Below, in pieces: positions 61,308-64,000 of a DNA stretch of 64,000 bases. How positions within the stretch are numbered: the stretch's first letter is position 1; every line of letters starts with the position of its first letter. The position numbers and the translations under genes were made by a program. Origin of the DNA: Anaerolineae bacterium. GTDB lineage: Bacteria; Chloroflexota; Anaerolineae; Aggregatilineales; J027. The notes beneath the pieces are model-generated. The model saw only the letters and a program-made list of their open reading frames with translations. It had not been told where the DNA came from and ran no database searches. The DNA lies in NCBI GenBank assembly GCA_021463865.1, contig JAJTXY010000008.1:1-64000 (forward strand), written 5' to 3'.

Positions 61308-62855
61308 TTAGAATTTGTGTAATTCCTCAAGGCTAATCCACCCCGCTCGCAGCGCCATCAACGCCGCATCGGTTTTGGATTTCACCCCAAGTCGGTCAAT
61401 AATCGCCATCAAATAACGGGCGACTTCATTTTCCGGCATTCCCAATTGATGGGCGACCTCCGGGTTATCATAACCAGCCGCCACACAGGTCAGAATGTCT
61501 TTTTCAATAGCATCGAGCGGGGTCTGGGCCGGGCCGCGTTCCAACAAATCTTGTACCAATCTTTCGGCAACGCCATGCCCCAGTACCAAATGCCCCAGCA
61601 CGACATCATGCACCGATTTTTCCAGTTGTTCTTCGGAACTGGCCTTCAAAACGTAGCCATGTGCCCCGGCGCGTAAGGCCTGCATGATATAGGTGTTTTC
61701 ATCGCGTCCGGTCAGCACCAGCACTTTGACATCAGGATAGGCTTGGCGGATACGCGGCAGAATAGCAAGGCCGCTTGTGCCCGGCATATTCAAATCTAGC
61801 AGAATGACATCCGGCTTGTTTTCGCCAATTAAGCGGAAGGCTTCTTCTCCATCGGCGGCTTGCCCGACGACAATAAACCCCGGCACATCCTCTAAGAAAT
61901 AGGCGAGGCTCTGGCGGGTCAAATTATGGTCATCCGCCAGCAAAATTCGCACCGTTGGGTCGAACTTATTCAACGGGGTGGTGGCTTTGCGATAGGGCGG
62001 CGCTTCTTCTGGTTGGGATGCCACTGGTTTGGCTGTGGATGGCGTCGGTTCTTCTTTTAGCACGGCCTCCAGCGCATCCGCCATTTCTTTGGCGGTGGCA
62101 AACCGAGCCGCAGGTTTCTTTTCCAAAGCCCGCAAAATGGCATTTTCCAATGTCACCGGAATCCCCGGCATAATTTGACTGGGCGGGGTAGCAGCTTTCT
62201 TGACCTGTTGCAGCAAGATACTGCCAATATCATCCGCATCAAAGGGCAGTATCCCTGTAACCATCTCATACAAGACAATCCCGGTGGAATAGAGGTCGGT
62301 GCGACGATCCAACGGATGCCCCTGTGCCTGTTCGGGCGACAGATAGGCTGGTGTTCCAATGACTGTGCCAGCGGCGGTTAGGCGTTTAAATTCTCCGTCA
62401 CTGGGAATCGCCAAGCCAAAATCCATGATCTTGACTTGACCATTGGGCAGAATGTAGATATTGGCGGGTTTGATGTCGCGGTGAATAAAACCCGTGTTAT
62501 GGGCGTAATCCAGCGCCAAACAAATCTGCTTGCCAATTTCAGCCACCTGACGGGGATCGGCAGGGATTAGATTGTGCAGCGGTTGCCCATTGATGTACTC
62601 GACCACCAGATAATGGTATTCGCGGTCTTTATCTACATCATAGATCGCCATAATGCCCGGATGATTCAGTTGGGCTGCCGAGAGGGCCTCACGTTCAAAC
62701 CGTTTACGTGTGGTCTCATTAACATGCGGCATCAACACTTTGATGGCTACAGTACGCTGCAACCGCAGATCTTTGGCGCGATAAACAATGGCGGTTGCGC
62801 CTTCCCCCAATAATTCTTCAACCTGATAACGTTCGCCTAATATTCGACCAATCAT
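61308..62855 (-). CDS. Ser/Thr protein kinase fused to a NarL-type response regulator
   Basis: Cytosolic protein of 515 residues with three modules. The kinase domain has the glycine loop LLGEGATAIVYRA, Lys39, the catalytic HRDIKPAN (Asp127) and DFG at 145-147, then GTPAYLSPEQAQG. After a Pro/Thr-rich linker, a receiver domain opens with RILLADDHNLTRQSLAYFLE and has Asp354 in ILLDLNMPG and Lys in YVLKASSEEQ. The last ~65 residues are a LuxR/NarL-like HTH (DILTCVAAGYDNPEVAHQLG). The kinase might phosphorylate its own transcription-factor part. The ATG at 62855 follows GAGGA. A GAF protein gene is directly upstream. Confidence 0.92.
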   Translation of the reverse strand: MIGRILGERYQVEELLGEGATAIVYRAKDLRLQRTVAIKVLMPHVNETTRKRFEREALSAAQLNHPGIMAIYDVDKDREYHYLVVEYINGQPLHNLIPADPRQVAEIGKQICLALDYAHNTGFIHRDIKPANIYILPNGQVKIMDFGLAIPSDGEFKRLTAAGTVIGTPAYLSPEQAQGHPLDRRTDLYSTGIVLYEMVTGILPFDADDIGSILLQQVKKAATPPSQIMPGIPVTLENAILRALEKKPAARFATAKEMADALEAVLKEEPTPSTAKPVASQPEEAPPYRKATTPLNKFDPTVRILLADDHNLTRQSLAYFLEDVPGFIVVGQAADGEEAFRLIGENKPDVILLDLNMPGTSGLAILPRIRQAYPDVKVLVLTGRDENTYIMQALRAGAHGYVLKASSEEQLEKSVHDVVLGHLVLGHGVAERLVQDLLERGPAQTPLDAIEKDILTCVAAGYDNPEVAHQLGMPENEVARYLMAIIDRLGVKSKTDAALMALRAGWISLEELHKF

Positions 62856-62932
62856 AGAATTCCTCGGCGGCACAACCCATAAATAACTTTTCAAAAGTGT
62901 ACTGAGTATAAGGTCGCTACGCAAGCGATTGA

Positions 62933-63529
62933 TTAGGTATGGGTCTCAAATTTCTTGGCGTTATGCAGTGCCAATGCGGATTGGTCGGCAAGACTGGACA
63001 CCACATTTAAATGTGCCCGTGAATAGCGCCCGATGGCTCGTTTACCATCTACATATAACAACCCAATCACTTCACCCCGAACCAGCAACGGGGAACACAT
63101 GACCGTGCGTAATTGCAATTGTTGAACACTGATATTATTTTTCAGCGACTCATCAGTTTGGGCGTCCGGCACTACGACTGCTCCGCCTTTTTCAAGTGTC
63201 TTTTCAATCACACCGCTCGAGGGGGTAAAAAGCTCCGCCGGAATATATTGGTGATTGCTATCACGCCCCATCTTATAACGCATCGCCCCGTCATCATCCG
63301 TCATCATCAAAAAGGCCCGATCACCATCGGCAAACGCAACCATGCTGTCCAAGACAAATGTAATCAATTCGCGTGTATCCCGAATATTGTGAATCGTTTT
63401 GGTGACTTCCAAGAGCATTTGCAGCGCCAGCAACTCATTAATATCCCGGCGCTCTTCTGTCCACGTTATGGCTTGATGGACTTCTTCCAAAATACGATCT
63501 ACGTCTTTTAAGCGGTCATCATTTGACAT
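62933..63529 (-). CDS. GAF-domain protein
   Basis: Soluble protein of 198 residues: a helical N-terminus (DRILEEVHQAITWTEERRDI) and one GAF sensor domain with ELITFVLDSMVAFADGDRAF and VMCSPLLVRGEVIGLLYVDG. GAF domains bind small ligands or respond to redox state. No output domain is present, so it probably acts through a partner, most likely the kinase-receiver protein encoded just downstream. GGAGG precedes the ATG. Confidence 0.85.
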   Translation of the reverse strand: MSNDDRLKDVDRILEEVHQAITWTEERRDINELLALQMLLEVTKTIHNIRDTRELITFVLDSMVAFADGDRAFLMMTDDDGAMRYKMGRDSNHQYIPAELFTPSSGVIEKTLEKGGAVVVPDAQTDESLKNNISVQQLQLRTVMCSPLLVRGEVIGLLYVDGKRAIGRYSRAHLNVVSSLADQSALALHNAKKFETHT

Positions 63530-63533
63530 GACA

Positions 63534-64000
63534 TTATCCTCCGCGTTTTATCCCTCTGGCATACAGGGCCAACCCTACCCCAACTCGTTCACGGGTTTCG
63601 GTTAGTTGCAGTCCCACTTTTTGGAATAGTTCCGCAATCTGTTTGGGCGACCAGCGTACTTTGGCCTCAGCGATCTCACCCCAATGAATAAAATTCTCGC
63701 GGGCAAATCCGGTTAATCCTCGCTCATCGGCCAATGCTGTCGCGCTGGCGATGGTCATTTGAGGAGACGGATTTAACATCACGAATGTTCCGCCCGTCCT
63801 CAGCATTCGAACCATTTCCCGTAGGGCGGGCAGCGCCTCATCCAATAAATATAGCACGTTGGTCGCGGTCACTACCTCGAATTGTTCGGTTTGGAACGGC
63901 AGTTGATAGACGCTGCCACAGACAAAAACTTCCCCAATAGCTTGATAGTCGAGCGCATGGGCCATCAATAAGGGGTCGGCATCTACACCAAACGCCTCGG
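63534..64000 (-). CDS. SAM-dependent methyltransferase, C-terminal part
   Basis: The frame is open to the right edge, so the gene starts outside the window. The visible ~155 residues contain the strand-2 acidic segment GVDADPLLMAHAL, then TEQFEVVTATNVLYLLDEAL and MLRTGGTFVMLNPS, the late part of a class I methyltransferase. Motif I should lie just beyond the edge. It ends four bases before the GAF gene start on the same strand, so the methyltransferase, GAF protein and kinase are probably one operon. Substrate unknown. Confidence 0.82.
   Translation of the reverse strand, partial: EAFGVDADPLLMAHALDYQAIGEVFVCGSVYQLPFQTEQFEVVTATNVLYLLDEALPALREMVRMLRTGGTFVMLNPSPQMTIASATALADERGLTGFARENFIHWGEIAEAKVRWSPKQIAELFQKVGLQLTETRERVGVGLALYARGIKRGG

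Overview
The window is 64 kb of ordinary-looking bacterial chromosome with about 62 genes on both strands, no tRNA or rRNA genes, no CRISPR array and no transposase. Gene content points to a filamentous-type Chloroflexota (Anaerolineae-like) bacterium. The clues are Thr/Pro-rich extracellular linkers, TolB-type propeller lipoproteins, Flp-type pilins, a sortase and L,D-transpeptidase suggesting a single-membrane envelope, a fused SdhC/D membrane anchor, and an FMN-riboswitch-controlled ABC importer of the RibXY type. This placement is inference from gene style; no rRNA is present to confirm it.

Layout. 1-5.3 kb: the edge of a surface-polysaccharide cluster (YfhO-like protein, polyprenyl-phosphate sugar transferase, O-antigen ligase/TPR protein). 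5.4-9.3 kb: HEAT-repeat protein, large membrane protein, a small two-helix membrane protein interrupted by an in-frame TGA, YkgJ-like protein, YbaK deacylase. 9.3-13.1 kb: succinate dehydrogenase operon sdhC(D)-sdhA-sdhB with a good promoter and terminator. 13.1-15.0 kb: receiver-adenylate cyclase and an SH3-like surface protein. 15.0-16.8 kb: an overlapping AAA ATPase/DUF4276 pair resembling a two-gene defence module. 16.9-23.3 kb: thiolase, a small gene with a frameshifted tandem copy, pyrG, a Roadblock protein, an ECF41-type sigma factor with its own promoter, fabI. 23.3-27.4 kb: rpsO-pnp and a TIM-barrel epimerase. 27.4-31.5 kb: an electron-transfer operon (lipoprotein cytochrome c, methyltransferase, di-haem peroxidase fused to a beta-helix) and two tandem identical Flp pilin genes.

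31.6-38.6 kb: recD2, double-NUDIX protein, ridA, L,D-transpeptidase, zinc-ribbon PP2C phosphatase, YceI-like protein. 38.7-43.7 kb: rplJ-rplL behind an L10 leader with a visible attenuator, methyltransferase, sortase, PIN/TRAM protein. 43.8-47.4 kb: OmpR-type regulator, histidine kinase and a double-PDZ exported protein whose promoter carries four direct repeats. 47.5-51.1 kb: FMN riboswitch and ABC importer plus a GNAT enzyme. 51.4-56.8 kb: Ig-like surface protein, folC, DMT permease, propeller lipoprotein. 56.8-58.2 kb: arsR-arsM with two matching operators. 58.2-64 kb: DegV, a second YbaK-type protein, membrane protein, propeller protein, a Ser/Thr kinase fused to a receiver and HTH, a GAF protein and a methyltransferase running off the end.

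The strongest candidates for something less described are the AAA/DUF4276 pair, the peroxidase/beta-helix operon, the kinase-receiver-HTH fusion, the tandem pilin duplication held identical at protein level, and several clearly readable regulatory elements (ECF41 promoter, PhoB-like repeats, L10 attenuator, FMN riboswitch with terminator, twin ArsR operators).
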